A stretch of DNA of 64,000 bases. It comes from Stercorarius parasiticus (lineage: Eukaryota; Chordata; Aves; Charadriiformes; Stercorariidae). The translations under genes were made by a program, and so were the position numbers. Below the pieces are notes generated by a model. That model was not told the DNA's origin, made no database searches, and saw only the letters and a list, made by a program, of their open reading frames with translations. How positions within the stretch are numbered: the first letter of the stretch is position 1; the number at the start of each line of letters is the position of its first letter. This document shows positions 24,798 through 38,900 of this stretch, piece by piece. The stretch is taken from assembly GCA_013396915.1 (NCBI GenBank), contig VWZL01001304.1, positions 1,059,393 to 1,123,392 of the forward strand. The letters run 5' to 3'.

Positions 24798-25490
24798 CTC
24801 AGAGCCGGATACTGGAGGTGCCAGGAGGTCCAAGCCAGCTACAGACAAGACTGTGGGATCTAGGAGTCTCTCAGTCAGCCTCTATGTGTGAGACAACTGG
24901 AGAAGTTGGCTACTGGAGAGACCAGGAGCTCCTACTACTGTGGAGACTGTGGGGTCTGGAGGTTGACCAAGAGACCCGTCCATATACGTGCCTCTCTGTA
25001 TGCAAAGCAACTGGAGAAGAGAAGATCTAAGGGTCAGCTGCTGCGTAGACTTAGTGTCTAAGGCCAGTTGCTGCAGGGACCCACAAAGTGGTGTGCGTCT
25101 GTACGTGTGTTGGTGCGAGCAAGAAGGCTCCTGTGTACCAGCAACTGGAGTAGGACTGTGGGCATTGGGTGCTCACCTGCCTAGATGCCTGCAACTGGGA
25201 GGAAACCAAGGATCCAGGGCCAGCTACTGGGTAAACCAAGTGTCTAAAGGCACTTGTGGTATTGGTAGTGTCCTTCCGGGGGTGTGTGCATAGTTGGGAG
25301 TCAGGGCGTCTGCATCAGCAAGTGGAGCTGGGCTGTGGCCCTCAGGGCTTGTAACTGTTCACGTGTCAGCAACTGGGGGGACCTGGGATCCAGGGGCCAG
25401 CCACTGGGCAGCCTGAGTGTGCGAGGCCAGCTGCTGGAGGGGCTCACACTGTATGTATTTCCAACTAGCAGACCTTCATCCTGATCAGCC
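24798..25490 (+). repeat. Degenerate tandem repeat, unit about 170-187 bp, about 4 copies
   Basis: Units can be lined up on a shared start, GGATCYARGGGYCAGCYRCT, at 24856 (weak), 25023, 25210 and 25386, giving spacings of 167, 187 and 176. Inside the units recur phrases such as GTGTCTAAGGC, CAGCAACTGGAG and TGTGTGCG-like runs. The units are strongly diverged from each other, so the array is old. It is GC-rich compared with the flanks. It contains open frames, but they reflect the repeat and are not evidence of a gene. Confidence 0.7.
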
Positions 25491-28400
25491 ATTTGTGTTG
25501 TGCGACTGCTATGTTTTCTTTCTGTTGATCTGTGGGGCTGGCCGTGTGTAATGTGTGTTACAGGAATGTGTCCCTGTGTTTGCCTATCGGGAAAACGTGC
25601 TCAACCTCACTACTGGCTAAAGCCAAGAACATGGAGCTGCAGTAGCTTTATGTCTATCAGGACAGATTCAGCATCTCCTAATATCCTTTCAGTATCACTC
25701 AAGGCTTCAGGTAAAAGAAAGGGTGAGTGTATGTGTAGGGGGAACATAGGGAGGGCTTGGTTCTATAATTGGAAACTTACCAGTAGGAGTTGAAGATCTA
25801 TTTCTCTCCCACTAAGTCCTTATATAGAAAGCAAAACAGTATTATTATCCTTCGTGTTGTAGATAAATATCATTGACATTAAGGATTCAAGACTTGAGGC
25901 TAACATAGGAAATGAGCACCAGTTCACTTTCAGTTTTGACTATGAGTAGGTTTTGCTCAGATACATGTTCTCCCGTGACCTGTGCCTTGAAACATCAGCT
26001 TTTCCGTAATGAAGATTATGTGTTCCTTTGTTCATATGTTTTTAAAAACTTAAGTCCTAGCTTTGTTTACTAAATAGTTTGGGAGTCCTCCTGGAATTAT
26101 TGGTATTCCCTCAGGACAAAATACACCAGGAGATTCCCTAAACTATCTCTGTAAGTCCAATTTCTTGCTGTTTGGGAAGTGTTCCTAGTATTAGGAAGAG
26201 ATACTGTTTCTCGAAACATACATTCAACTGCACTTTTGAAATAGGGTTTTGCTGAGTTCAGTGGCAGAATACAGAGGTTCAAAGTAACTGTTCTTTTGAC
26301 AGTTACTTACATTGTGTGTTGCTCCTGAAGAAACACGAAAGATGCCAATATAAAAATAGAAGATTTTTCACTTTTAGCGTTTGGATTTGTTGGCAGAGTT
26401 CCTGTTCAGTAGAAATGATGCTCAATACCTGTGGCTTGTGTGTCAAATAGATACTTTTTCTGTGTGTAACACAAAACCATTTATGTACAGCATATTTGTT
26501 AAGATAAAAAGTAAAATCAATTGGTTTAGGTTGTGAGAAACATTGTCAAAATGCTAGTATGAGTGGAAAATACCTATGGCTCAAGGGGGAGGGTAGTGTA
26601 TAAATAGTGTGATGAAAATAAAAAAAATATGGGTTTTTTTATGGCTTTCATTATTTAAGCCTGAGGTCGCAATAGCTGCATAACATGAGGAATCTTTTTT
26701 ACTGATCAAAAATAAGTTTTCCCTCCACTGACTAAACCACAAAATCAATATTTCTGTTATTATTCAGTTGTAAAATGCAAGTATGGCTGCCTTACTGAAA
26801 GCTGTCCCCCTGCCAGTGAGACTGCTTGGAGGAGAATGGAATCCCTTGTGGTAAATCACAGCTACGCCCAGATTAATGGGGGCAGAATTTATCTTCAACT
26901 TTGTTCCCAACCATAGTCACAAAAGATAAAACCAGGCTTTCACCTTTACTCAAAAGATTCAATTTTGAAGCTTATCTTCTAATTCAGTATCTACTGTGAT
27001 ACAGAGCTGTGTACGCTAAAGTGTCATCTAGCCCAGGTATCAGAAGTCAGATCTCTGATTTGCAATGGATAAAACAGAGACTCCTGGTTGTTTTTCACTT
27101 ATTCTACTCTTATTCCAGTGACATAAGGAATTATTTCTGATTATATTAAAATATAAAGATGTTTGCAGTAATGGAAATCCGCAGGGAGAAATACATTCTT
27201 TCTTCATATGCACATTGCCGTTATTTCAGTCACTTGAAATCTTAATGTTTGCTGTCTTTTCAAAATTACCCTTGAATAATTTCATGGACAAAATTACTTC
27301 CATAGAGTAAAAACTAGACTGGAACAGAAGATAATAATTTTCTCAACACTTCTGTTTTTAAAACCATGAAGGATGATTAAATATATTCCAGGACTGAGTG
27401 ATTTCCTGATCCCATTTAAATCAAGATTTATTTACTATGCATTTCTATCAGTTTACAGGAGTAAATAATTAATTTGTAAAATGTCACTCGGCTAATGAGT
27501 CCTGCTAATTGCTTTAGTGGTAGCTGGCAAAGTGGAAAATTAACATGGTTTAAAAAATGTTGCTTATAGACTATAGCAGTGTGTAAATCAATTCAGCTGA
27601 TGCTTGCAAATGTTCCTTTGGGTTTTCCTCTTTTTCAGTTAGAATAGATGTGCTGCTGTTCTCCTGATAATTGTGGTGTGGTTCCTTACCCCGTTTCCTC
27701 CAGGACGATGAAAATTCTGCTCAAAACCGCCCCAAAACTGTAGATTTTTACTTAATGAAGGAAATAACTTAGTGATAGTTTTTAAGCAAGTGCCTCATGA
27801 TCCCTAGGTATTTTGAAGCCCTAGGATGGAGGCGGCATTTCTGTAGGTTGAGGAGGTTGCAGAGAAAGTAACAGCCCCCTCTGACAATGAAAATAAATTA
27901 TTGAAGTTCACAGGCAAAATGTTTCTTTCTTCCTATCCTTGTGAAGAAACCATCAGGCGATATGCCCGGGTTTTGCCCCTCTCCCTGCAGATGCTGCTGT
28001 CAGGGGCACACCAAAGGGAGCAACAAGAATGTGCCTGGGACATGGGCTCCATTTCTTGTCGTTGCTGACACCCAGGGTGGTAATTGAAGGTTTTTGCTCT
28101 TTCAGCTAAAACTTGAGCTTTTGGACCCAGATGATACTTTGAGGCTCTCAGCTTTTTGTAATATGCACTGCTAGCTCTCATGATGTCAGGGAAACACCTG
28201 AAAATGTGATCTGAGTGTGCCAAAACCTCTGCAGCCATAAGACAAGTTTAAAAATAAAATAAAATAAAAAACCCCTTCCTATTGCAATGCCACGGGCAAC
28301 TAAAGGGAGCTGCTGGAGAAAGGAAAGGGCAGTGGCAGCTTAGAGCAGTTCTGGCTCTGCTTGGGAGGAACAGTGGGAGGTTTATGAGGGAAGTCAACCC

Positions 28401-28860
28401 CAGAAAGTTTTCTATTGTGACAGAACCGATTGAAAGCATCAGTCGAGTTGAGGGAACGAGGCTCAGGAATCACGGCTAATACCATTTTTCATCTTAACAT
28501 CTGTCCTTAAGGATCACGGTTTTCATTCTCTAGGCCACAGAGGGGAGATGTCACTGCCTTAGAGGTTCATGTTCTCTTTCTGGCTGCTTTTCAAATCCAC
28601 TCTCTTCATCTGTAGGTCAAATGAGCCCTAAGCATTCTGGATGAATTGTATCCTCAGCTACACTAAAAACACTATTGAATTTAATTCTTCTTTTATAGAT
28701 GCAAATTAGAGCAGAATTTTTTTTTAACTTATTGAAATGCCATTTAGAAATATATGTATTTTTAGAGTAATATGTGAAACTTTTTCAATAACAAAGCTGT
28801 AAAAGATTACAAGGAGATAAGGAATATTCTGTTGTTGTTTGTGACCACATCTTTTTCCTA
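25491..28860. other. Intergenic, no gene recognised
   Basis: AT-rich unique DNA. A 101-codon ATG frame at 27933-28238 (-) shows no family signature. The stretch around 27.45-27.56 kb is rich in TAATTA/CTAAT-type homeodomain core motifs, which is suggestive only. Confidence 0.55.
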
Positions 28861-28870
28861 CTAGGTAAGA

Positions 28871-29005
28871 TTTTTTTTTTCTCTGCAAGCCAGAGTTCAG
28901 AGAACATGAATGGGTGCTGAATATACTCCTCAGAAAAGTTTTCTTCTGCCCAAGGCAATATTACAGTTTTTTTCACTATGTTATGAAACTGGCTACTGGC
29001 TAGAA
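28871..29005 (-). repeat. 135-bp A-tailed retroposon-like element, copy 2
   Basis: Identical base for base to the copy in the TRAPPC8 intron, including a ten-base A-tail on the - strand, but in unrelated flanks and 22.6 kb away. The bases after the tail read ATCTTACC on the - strand, and an ATCTTC occurs just before the element. That would be at best a 5-base target duplication, which is weak. Confidence 0.7.
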
Positions 29006-29339
29006 TTTTTTCTGAAGATTTGGTAGGGTTTTTTAGCATTTTACAGTATCCTTTTTGAGGGTATGAAACTTGACCTTGATGAAGATTGCCATGAAAATAC
29101 ATTCATTTTCTTAGCATTGAGAACTTCCCATCAAAAATGGGAAGTTTAAACTCCTTTCAGTGAAGGCTTTTGCACAGTGATATGCTTCTGTTACACAAGA
29201 CAAATGAGAATGTACGCATCAGGATGACAGTGGAATGGCAGGTACGTAATGGAAACTTTCTTCACTGTGCTGCCATCTTCCTCACTTTGGCTGCTAGGAA
29301 TTGGTGGAAATGTGGGGCAGTTGTGAAAGAGCAGCTTCA

Positions 29340-29493
29340 TCGCATTGCACTGCCCCATCTCTGGAAGTGTTCAAGACCAGGCTGGATGGGGCTTTGAGCA
29401 ACCTGGTCTAGTGGGAGGTGTCCCTGCCCATGGCAGGGGGGTTAGAACTAGGTGATCTTTAAGGTCCCTTCCAACCCAAACCGTTCTATGATT
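29340..29493 (+). mobile_element. CR1 LINE, 3'-end fragment
   Basis: It contains the typical CR1 tail phrases CTGGAAGTGTTCAAGACC, GGCTGGATGGGGCTTTGAGC and GGTCCCTTCCAACCCAAACC, and closes TTCTATGATT before a T-run. This is a strongly 5'-truncated insertion of about 150 bp, the usual form of CR1 in birds. Confidence 0.93.
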
Positions 29494-32400
29494 TTTTTTT
29501 TTTAATTCTTTTTGGGTCTTGAACAGAATCTTTACAAAGAAAACTTGTAAATTTAAGTATATAGTTTTGAAACTAAGAGCCTTTCATGTGAGTTAATGCT
29601 CTGCCTGAGCTGTCAGTGCTCCGTATCTCAGTGTGATTGAGGTCACCGTGTGACAGGGAGATTCCAGCCAGCCTTGCAGAAGCCCTGCAGTGCTAAGCAG
29701 CTCTGGAAACAGACTATGGGAACCGGAACTCAAGCACCTGCTCTTTCATTGATCACATGAAGCAATCCCAGACCTAGCTGTGGGACCAACACACCAGCTG
29801 TAGCATCCCCAGGAGCAGCTGGGATAGCAGACCAGAACCCCCTGCTTGCTAAAAGAGCTATGTTCCCATGATGTCTGGTGGTAAATGAAAAGGGGGACTG
29901 TGCTCTCCATATTCTTAATTAGAGTAGCTTACCAAATATAATTGTGTCCTGCAAGTATATATGGTCCTGCTCATTATGAATGCCCTGCATCAGCTATCTT
30001 AGTAAAAATCCTATATGCTGCTGTAGACAGTTAATTTTGTTAAATAGGTAATTATTCTCGTAAGGGTGCTTAGTCAGGTATAGCTGCTTAAGAACAATAA
30101 TACTATTTCAGCATGGTGTTACTTATACAGTAACTGTATGATGGGTGCCTTGACCAACGTAGCATTTCCAAAGACACTGAAATGAGAAATAGATCCAACA
30201 TTGACAGCACCGCAGTGGGCAATGGCTCCTGGCTGAGCAGAAAAAAAAGTCAATATCTTCATTTCAAAAGGCTGCTTTTATGCATGAAGAGTACGAACCC
30301 AACTGTTTGACACACTACTATGGTTTGACACTTGATACCACTGATTAATAGAGTCTCTGTGTCCATGAAATGAATTGAAGTTTGGCATATTTCTTAAGCA
30401 GCAAAGCCAAAAATCCCCAAGTCATCTTTGGTTCAAACTTTGTCAAAGTCAAGGTGGGGTATGTCTGAGCAAAAATGGAATAAAATGGTCAGGCTTTGGA
30501 CTAGCAAGCAGACACGATCATTCCCCTTCCTACAGCAAGTTTCTTTCTCTTTCCCTAATGTCCTTAATTATATTTTTTTCTGCTCATCATTCTTCATTTT
30601 TTGTATAATTTTGATTTCTTTTCGTTGTTCCAATCCTTGGAACTTTAAGTGGTAAAACAATACTAACAACGCTTGTTTTAGCCAATGTGCAAGAAGGAGG
30701 CTAAGATTAAAACCAACTTCATTATAGTCAAGTATTTTTAATCCTTCATTAGCTTACACTGCTTCTCTTATGTTGTATGGGGAGGCAGCTTTGTAAACGG
30801 ATGAGGCTCTCTGAAAAAATCAGCCATAGTATTTATAAGATTTTTGAGGAAAAGTGGTCTGTTGTTGCAACCAAGAATTTTCATGGGAAAATTCTTGACT
30901 GTGCAAGAATATAACGAAGCACAAAAAGGAACATGTTCTGAGCATAAATTATAAACCAGACAAACCTATTGTTAAATTAAACTGTAATTTTTATCCCTGA
31001 TTGTCTTTTTCCTTTTTCAGAAGAAAACATATTTTTACATTTGATTGTATTTACTAAATGTTATACTACTAAGAACTCACAGATGTACAACTAACAACAC
31101 ACAATTCCTGAAACAGAACTGGCTTCTGTGAATTCTCATTTCATATTTTATTATATTTGTTTACATTTGGTGTTAATTTTTGCAAAGACACGGTACTGCG
31201 ATATGTGCTAGATAAAACAGAGCATATTTTTAATTCAGATAATTTTTCTTTGTTTCTTCTATGGCATATATAGCTCAGTGATTATATAGCCCTCTTCAAA
31301 CTAGTCCTGAAATTCTAATTTTAGCGTGTTTGTTCTTGTGATAAGACAAGCTGTCACTAGGCAAGTAAAAAGGGTCGGGGAGGGGGGGGCGGAAATAAAT
31401 ACTTAATCCCAACTAAATTTATTCTGCATTTTTTGAAGCATTAGTGTCTTGATACTGGATCTAAGAGGAAGGGATAGGGTACATGAGAACTCTGAGCAGT
31501 GGTCTCACCTGGGGTCCTAAGAAGAGCAAAGGGTGGAAAATGGTATCCGAAAAGTAGTATAGATTTACTATTTGAAATCACCTATTTCCACTTTGTTACC
31601 AGAATGGAAGAAACAAAGATATAACCGTCATTCCTCAAGTAGGATGGGAAAAGGAATTGAGCATAAAAGCCTTGGGCTCCCTCTCCCTCCCATTCCTGCA
31701 GAAATATCAGGAAAGAACAGTGGTAGCTGATAGGTTCTGGTGGCCATTTCTGGCAAAACCTGAGGAAAATGCTGGTAGAGCTTTTCAGAAACTAGTTGAC
31801 TTGTATACATTTAACTTGTGGCCTATTATAGAGAGCCTTAGGATTTTAGTTATTTTGGAGACTATGTCTGTATTATTCTTTATGCTGCTTTAAAGAATAT
31901 TAGGCTGGAGATCAGATGGCTTCCAGCAAGGGTTGATGGATAATCACAGAACTCTTTAAAATTGCTGCTCGTGATGACTGTCTTCTATAAAAGCGAAATG
32001 AAGCTGGCAAAACAAACCTAAAAATTACTTAAGGAGAAGTATTTGTATTGTGGCCGAGTAAGAAATCTGAGGCAAGCAGGTTTTGGGCAGAACTTCAAAA
32101 GGTGAACGGGGAGACTGAGAATCAGGGGAGGCAATGACCTTCTGGGTTCCTGGTATTCCGTCTTTACTACATGCAGAAGGGAAAGAAAGGTCTCCCTGAC
32201 TTTTCTTTCTTCTTTTTTTTCCTTTTTTTTTTTTTTTCTGATAAACCACTAGCATTCCATCAAACTATTACTTCACTTTAACCACCAGTGCAAATAAATC
32301 CAAATTCCCTGAATACTAATTGTTCAGGTCAAAAGTGACAACTAGATTATATAGGTTCCCAGGAAACCTAGCTCTCTTTGAAGGTGTTGTTTTTGGGAGA

Positions 32401-32950
32401 GAAGAGAATGTTTTAGCTACGAACTGTTACTTTGCCAGAAATTGTTATTTTATGGAATCTTTCTGTGCAGATTTCAGACAGTTGCCAAGGTCCTGGAAAG
32501 AAAAGGAGAAGACAATGTATGCTAATCTGTATCAGAAGCAGATGAAACTAAATTATTCTTCTAATAATAAGCTGATGTTGTTTTGCAGTATGCTTTCACT
32601 TAGGACCCAGAATACACAGTAAATGAAACACAATGCAGCACTTGTGCTGAGGGGACTCCTACCTAGTAGGAAGAGTATGGTAATAGACACGTATGAAGAA
32701 CAGACGTTTATGAATAATGCATCCTGAATCTCTAGGAAATTGCACAAGGATGCAAGCAAAATCTAATCTGTATACAAAGTTGTCCATAGGAGATAAAGGT
32801 AAGAAAAGGAAAGTCAAGGTTTATTAAAAGAGAGAGAAATTATTTGAGAAGTGAAACGTTGACAGAACTAATATCCTAAATGCTAGCGTAAAGGCGGAAT
32901 GCTGGGCTTTGATTTGTGCTGTGGCTGCAGAATGAAACTCAATGACACTC

Positions 32951-32955
32951 NNNNN
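32951..32955. other. Assembly gap (5 N)
   Basis: Five consecutive N. The real missing length is unknown. Single ambiguous bases also occur at 41724 and 41849. Confidence 0.99.
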
Positions 32956-35936
32956 AGTTGAGATCAGATACCCACGTGCAAATGTGTGCGTGACATTCCC
33001 CACTGAAGACAGTATTGTCTGTGGGATATAGGATCCTAGATAACATGCCACTGACAGCAACAGATCTGACATTGGAGAAATACTTCCAAGTGATGGGCTG
33101 TTGATGTTCAGGTACTGTCTCAAAGTAATAGTAGTCACTAATACAGGATAGTTATGTGAATTCAAGCTGAAGGAGCCCAAAAAGGGAGAGCACAGCCAGT
33201 ATGACCAAGAATTCATTATGGACTGCCACGTGTATATACACACAGACACTTGGAAGCAATATGAAAGATAGAAGCAAAAGTGTCCGGTCCATACAAAGGA
33301 CATGCGAAGAAGCCAATTTGTGTTTCGGTACTACAGATACCTCAAGAAGAAAAAATAGCTACCCTGTATTGAGTGGGGATGTTAGAGGTTACAATTAAGA
33401 TGAATGATGTGATTAGCCTAGCCAAGAGATGCATGCTGCAGGTGGCAGCTGTCAGCCATTCAACTGGTATTTCTGAATTACTGTTTTTAGAAGAGTGACT
33501 AATTAATTTGTATCTGGGTTGTTGAGGCATTTGCAGTGCAATCCCCAGAGTCGTGATAAACAGCAATATTTGACTGGGAATCCCAGCTACGTACACTGAG
33601 AGATTTCTGAGACCAGGAGCAAACCTGGTCTATTGACTATATGTATTTAAAGAAACAAGCATTAGTGTCAGGATCAGAAAGGGGATATCACCTGCTTGTT
33701 GGGGAATAAGGTTGGGCACAAATAATCACAGGATAATAGAAATTTTTTTTTGAAGGAAGGGAGTCATGACATACATATAGTAAACTTAGAGGTCTTACTG
33801 AGGAGAGCGGTAAGGAAATGGAAAACGGAAAAAAAGTGGTAGTCCCTGATTCAAAGAACAGTAGTGAACAGTATTGCACTGTGTCATGTGGTCCAGCACT
33901 TAAGAGGAAGCTGTGCAATGGTATTTCCTCCAAAAAAGCAGTGAGAAGGGAGTCAGCAATAAAGGCAGCCGGAATACTGATGTCAAAGGCAGACAGACTC
34001 AGTTTGCCTTAGCAGCGTTGTACCATTCCTTTAAAACCACTCAAGGACAGGAATGGTTTTGAAGGCCCAACCAGCTGTATCTAAGGCTCTGATTTCTATT
34101 AGATAGCTCCCCACAGCCTGAGGGAGGGATAGAGCAAGACCTTTGGAGCAACACCCCTCTAAAATGACAATTGTGTTGCAAGAAAAGAAACCTGGATCAG
34201 AGACCACTAGCCCTGTGTGAGCAGATCAAAGTCCCACTGCTATTAGCTACAGCAAAATGTCTCAAATTCAACCATACAAGCAGCAGTGGAGCCAAAATCC
34301 CATGATGAAGAAAGACTGTGACGTTAAACTTCAATGAGCAACTTTAATTTTGTTTTGGATTCAAGCTTCTTCATAGTTTTTTATAGGAATGTTCATTCAT
34401 GGTGGCTAGTAATTATTAAACCAGTCTGATTAGGATAGTATTTACACTAAAGTTGATGAATCTTTTGCTCTCCAAGAAGATAAGCACTATTTAGCCTGGC
34501 TGCCCACAGCTGAATCCAATGGGAGTGGCAGGCCTAGATTCATAATGCATTTGGGCCCATCATATTAATTTATTTATTCATTGATACTTAGGTTATTTGG
34601 ATACTTTAAATTACGTTTTAAGGATAAAAAATGGTGCATGAGGACTCTTTTTTTCTTAAATCATTGCTATTTTATATGTGTGAAGTTCTGTTTAGATTAA
34701 GATCCAATTTCAAATAAGAGTGTACATGATTGTGAGATGAATTGTTTTAACAAACTTTTAAAAGATGTTGGAGTCTTCATGAAAACTGAGCAAAGAGGTT
34801 ACACTTCTCTGTGTGTGTGACTCCAGGTTAGCTTTAGTTTACCTCATACTAAATCATTTTCCAAATAAAGAATAAGTTAAGATTTATGAATATTGAATCC
34901 TTTCATCTTCTTACCTAACTTCTTTTGCATGAAAAATTCATTATCGGTCTCTCTTATTTCTTATACTTTATTTAACTACATTACAACAAAACTGATGTCT
35001 CTTATGATGCTACTGCTACCTTGCACAAATATTTCACTTCTAACTGGCTGATTTTTAGAAGTGTCTTCAGCAACAAAATAGAGCAACTTTTGACTTGATT
35101 TTATTGCAGTATTTTATATCAGCAAAAAATTAGGCCTTATGAATCACTGCCAAAAATGCTTTTGAGGTCATAATCCATTTTCTAGATTTAGTATTTAAAA
35201 GTTATTGATGAATGTGGTCATGTTTACAGACTATGTTGGTACATACTGATAGAGAAGAACAGTTTTTAAAAAGGCCTTTTGTAGGCACATATATTTAATT
35301 TCTTCCAATGCGTATCTGGTGCTTTATCTTTTCATTTGCGGCTTTTTTGTTTGTTTGTTTTTTGAATCTATTAGGGCCCTCTCTTCATCTTCAGATGCCT
35401 AAACAGTGCTTCGAAAACCTATCTTTCTAAATTTATTTGTAGTACCCCAAAATCTTCAGTTTCTCAACTGCATTTTTCAGCAGCTTTTCACATTATTCCA
35501 ACCAAGAAAAAAAATGATGAGCACTGTTGAAAGTTCCAAATCAAATGATTCACTGCAGAACTCGTCGTAGCACATAACCCTCTTCTGTGATAAGAAGGGT
35601 GTTTTGTTCCACTCGAAAGGATATTTAGCACTCGGAGTGGATGAGTGAGTATCTATGGGTTCTTTCATTCCACTTTGAACAATGTTGTACTGCAGTCTTT
35701 AAACAATAACATCTCTATGTACAAATAAATATTGAGCTTAGAATTAACACATTTTGAATGAATGTTACCAGCCTTCTTTCTGGGGTTTTGTGGAGAACTT
35801 GTATATTCATATGGAGTATGTAACCCTTGGCGTCCAGGGAACTAGTAGGTCTTATTTCACATTGTGTTCATATGTGCAAGTCAAATAAAATCTTTAGTTG
35901 AAGAATGACATTGAGAGCCTGATAAATAAAAAGCAC

Positions 35937-35954
35937 TGAATATTTAAATATTCA
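35937..35954. repeat. 18-bp perfect AT-rich palindrome
   Basis: TGAATATTTAAATATTCA reads the same on both strands. It is isolated, with no repeat or gene edge beside it. Confidence 0.9.
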
Positions 35955-38900
35955 ATATGTGCCACCGTATAATCGTATTTACTTCTGTAATCCCAAAGGA
36001 GTATCCTGAGAGGGGGTGGTACCTTTAATTTGATAGCATAGAGCTTTCAAAACCAGTAAGTTTATAAGAGAAATCTGTGATTCTCAGGCCCAGGAAATGT
36101 GTGTATTCAGGCTCCTATTTTAGCCATTTGAGTTTGCCAAAGAAAGATTTAGAAAGACATGGATGTCTGGGATCAAGAGAATGTTTTAATTTTATCCATA
36201 CAATAAAGCAAAAAAACCCACCCAAACCTCCACAGAATTGTTTATATTTGTATTTTAGAGTATTCTAGCAACTGCTGGTTTTATTCCAGAACTTTACAGA
36301 GAGAGGTGGACAGTTAGTCTGAAAAAGTGCTTTTACTATATCTATTTAGCACATGGAGTGTGTATTTCTCAACGTAGGTTTTTGTTTACTTCCATCTCAT
36401 CTACCTTGAACTGGCCACATAAATTGCTAAAATATTTAGCAATATATTTAATTTATATTCCCACGGAAATCTGCAAATCCTTGACTGACGTTGCTGTCTT
36501 TCATTTTATGTGTGTGGTTGGGGCACAGGAAGAAAGTCTAGAATTGATAATTCAGATCCCTGACTTTAGGATCAGTGAGGTGCCTCAAAGGAAAGAGTAT
36601 ACAGTATCTTTTTTGCCTAACCTTGAGTAATGGATTATAGCCTACTTATTCACACCCAAAAATCATCACTTCAGATGCCAGATGTCTCTCTTCATTTGCT
36701 GCGTTTGGCAGAAACAGATCCTCAGCTGGTGAAAACTACAGTAAAATCATTCAGGTAAATTCAGGTAAAGACTGTCCCAGTACTGTCCTCATGGAACATC
36801 AAGGCATACAACAGAGGTGGACGATGAGAACAAAATCATTGTTACATCAACACATTTTAACAGTAGAAACAATGTGGATATATCCCATTCATTTGGTTTC
36901 TGTTTTTTTAAAAGATGGATTTTAGATTTGAAAAATGTAAATGTGTCAAATGAGAGAGATCATATAAGACTGTAAATCATAAAAATCTTCTATGACTTAT
37001 ACCATTTTATTCTTGAATACTGTGGAACACATGGGTAGGACACTGATCCTATTAGCTCTGCATGACTGAAGTGAAAGTCTATAAGAAAAAAGAACCTCAA
37101 GTTATGCCAATGGAAAGTCAGTTATGTAAGTAATTGTCTTAAGAAAAAATACGTATTTTATAAGGAACTAAGGTCATCTATGGCTAACTGGAAAATAGGG
37201 TTAGTCCTTTGCATCATCTCCTGCCAGATATGCCTGCAGAATTTTTGGTCCCACATTACCCAAGGGCAAGCAATGAATATAATCTTGTTCTTCCATCCAT
37301 CAAACATACCCAGATCCTGTCCTTCAGGATATAATGTGGTTGTCCTGTACCACGGGCTACTCTGAGGGATCTGGTGTGAGTTCATGGCCCTATTCTTTGG
37401 AGCACATCACAATTTTTTTTCTGTTTTCTCTTATGCAGAAAATAGTTCTCCAGCTGTACATGATTTCCTAGAATGTGGATAGAGAACTTCCAACTAACTA
37501 TTTCTGAAGTTATTTAAGATCCAGAGGAGATTTAATGCCTAGTGCTGGTTTCTGTCCAGTGAAGATTAGATGACTTGGCAGATCATATAAAGACTCTAGA
37601 TAACTTGTTCCAGGCACTACAGATACTTACCCCAAATGGAAAACCTAAGAAAAACACAACTGCCTGATTACTCTGAGGACTTGCAGGCCACTGGCGAGCC
37701 AGCATGATGTGCATCCTACTGAAATTTTTAACACATTGTGAGTACTAGTGCCCTTACGTTATGGATGGAGGAAAGGAGGCAGCAGATTAAATAAATTGAT
37801 TACAGCCATAGAAAGAACTGGTCTCCAAGCCAGAGCTAAAGTACAGAAGAAGACGTTATTCTCAGCTGACTGAAGCTTATAGTAACTTCTGCCCTTGGGC
37901 CAGTTCTTGTCAGGTGCAGAGCAGATGTTAGAGTTGACTCTAATTTGCTTGTCAAGCAGCACCAGCACTGATAACTCCTGGTGCTGTGCTGGCTGCAGGT
38001 GGGTGCAGGAGGGCTCACTCAGCTGCTCGAACAGCATCCCCACATCACTAGGGTAGAGTGGCCTCTGTGTCACCTGCTGTTCGTGGACCATAGTTTAGAG
38101 ATGGTTTTGGTTCCTTAGAAGAGGAACTAGAGCTGGTGAAAGCAGCTGCCTTGGAGAAAATGGTCGTAGTGCATGGATAAAATGTTAGGATGGGATCTGA
38201 ATTTAATTCCCATTCTACCAGATGTGTCCTTTGGGCAGGTGCTGTCCCAAACTCTCTAAGATTTTTAAAGCACCTAAACCACCTGGAAGTTAATGATTTC
38301 GACATCTTGAGACTACAGAACCTGCATGTCTTTCACTTCCCACATTTTAAAAATAGCAGAGTGCATCCCTATTTCATAAACATAAATAGACTAAAAATTA
38401 ATAGGGTTTGACTGTAAAATATCTTAAATAGCTTGTGTTGGCTTACTTGATCTAGAATGAAGTCTACGACACCAGTGAATAAAAGGATCATCACTCTCAT
38501 GGATTTTAAAAGCCAAAAGGGAAGCACCCATGACAGATAAATAATGACTTTCTGTGTGGATATCCTCCCACAGATAAAGCTAACAAATCTTAATTAAAAA
38601 GGGGAAAGACAAATTAATAAATATACCTGGACTGATAAGTACGAGGCCAAAGTTACGCTCAATTTAATGAAACTGCCAGACGTACAGCTCCTGGGTAGTT
38701 AACAATGCTGGGTCTGTGATAAATTCATGGTCTGCAAAGCAGAAATAAGGTGATAATTCTATTACAAAGTCTGTAAGTAGTATATACATTTCATATTTCT
38801 TAAAGCAGTGCACTGGATTGTACGTTATGTTTTATGTTTAAATAGCAATGGTTTGTTAACTGGTTAAAATTTACTAAGGTTATAGTCGCTGTCATCTCCC

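Noticed and set aside
27933..28238. 101-codon ATG frame on the - strand
   Set aside because: Not recognised as any family, and no splice sites or promoter context.
32824..33303. 159-codon open frame crossing the N gap
   Set aside because: It depends on 5 unknown bases and shows no known protein pattern.
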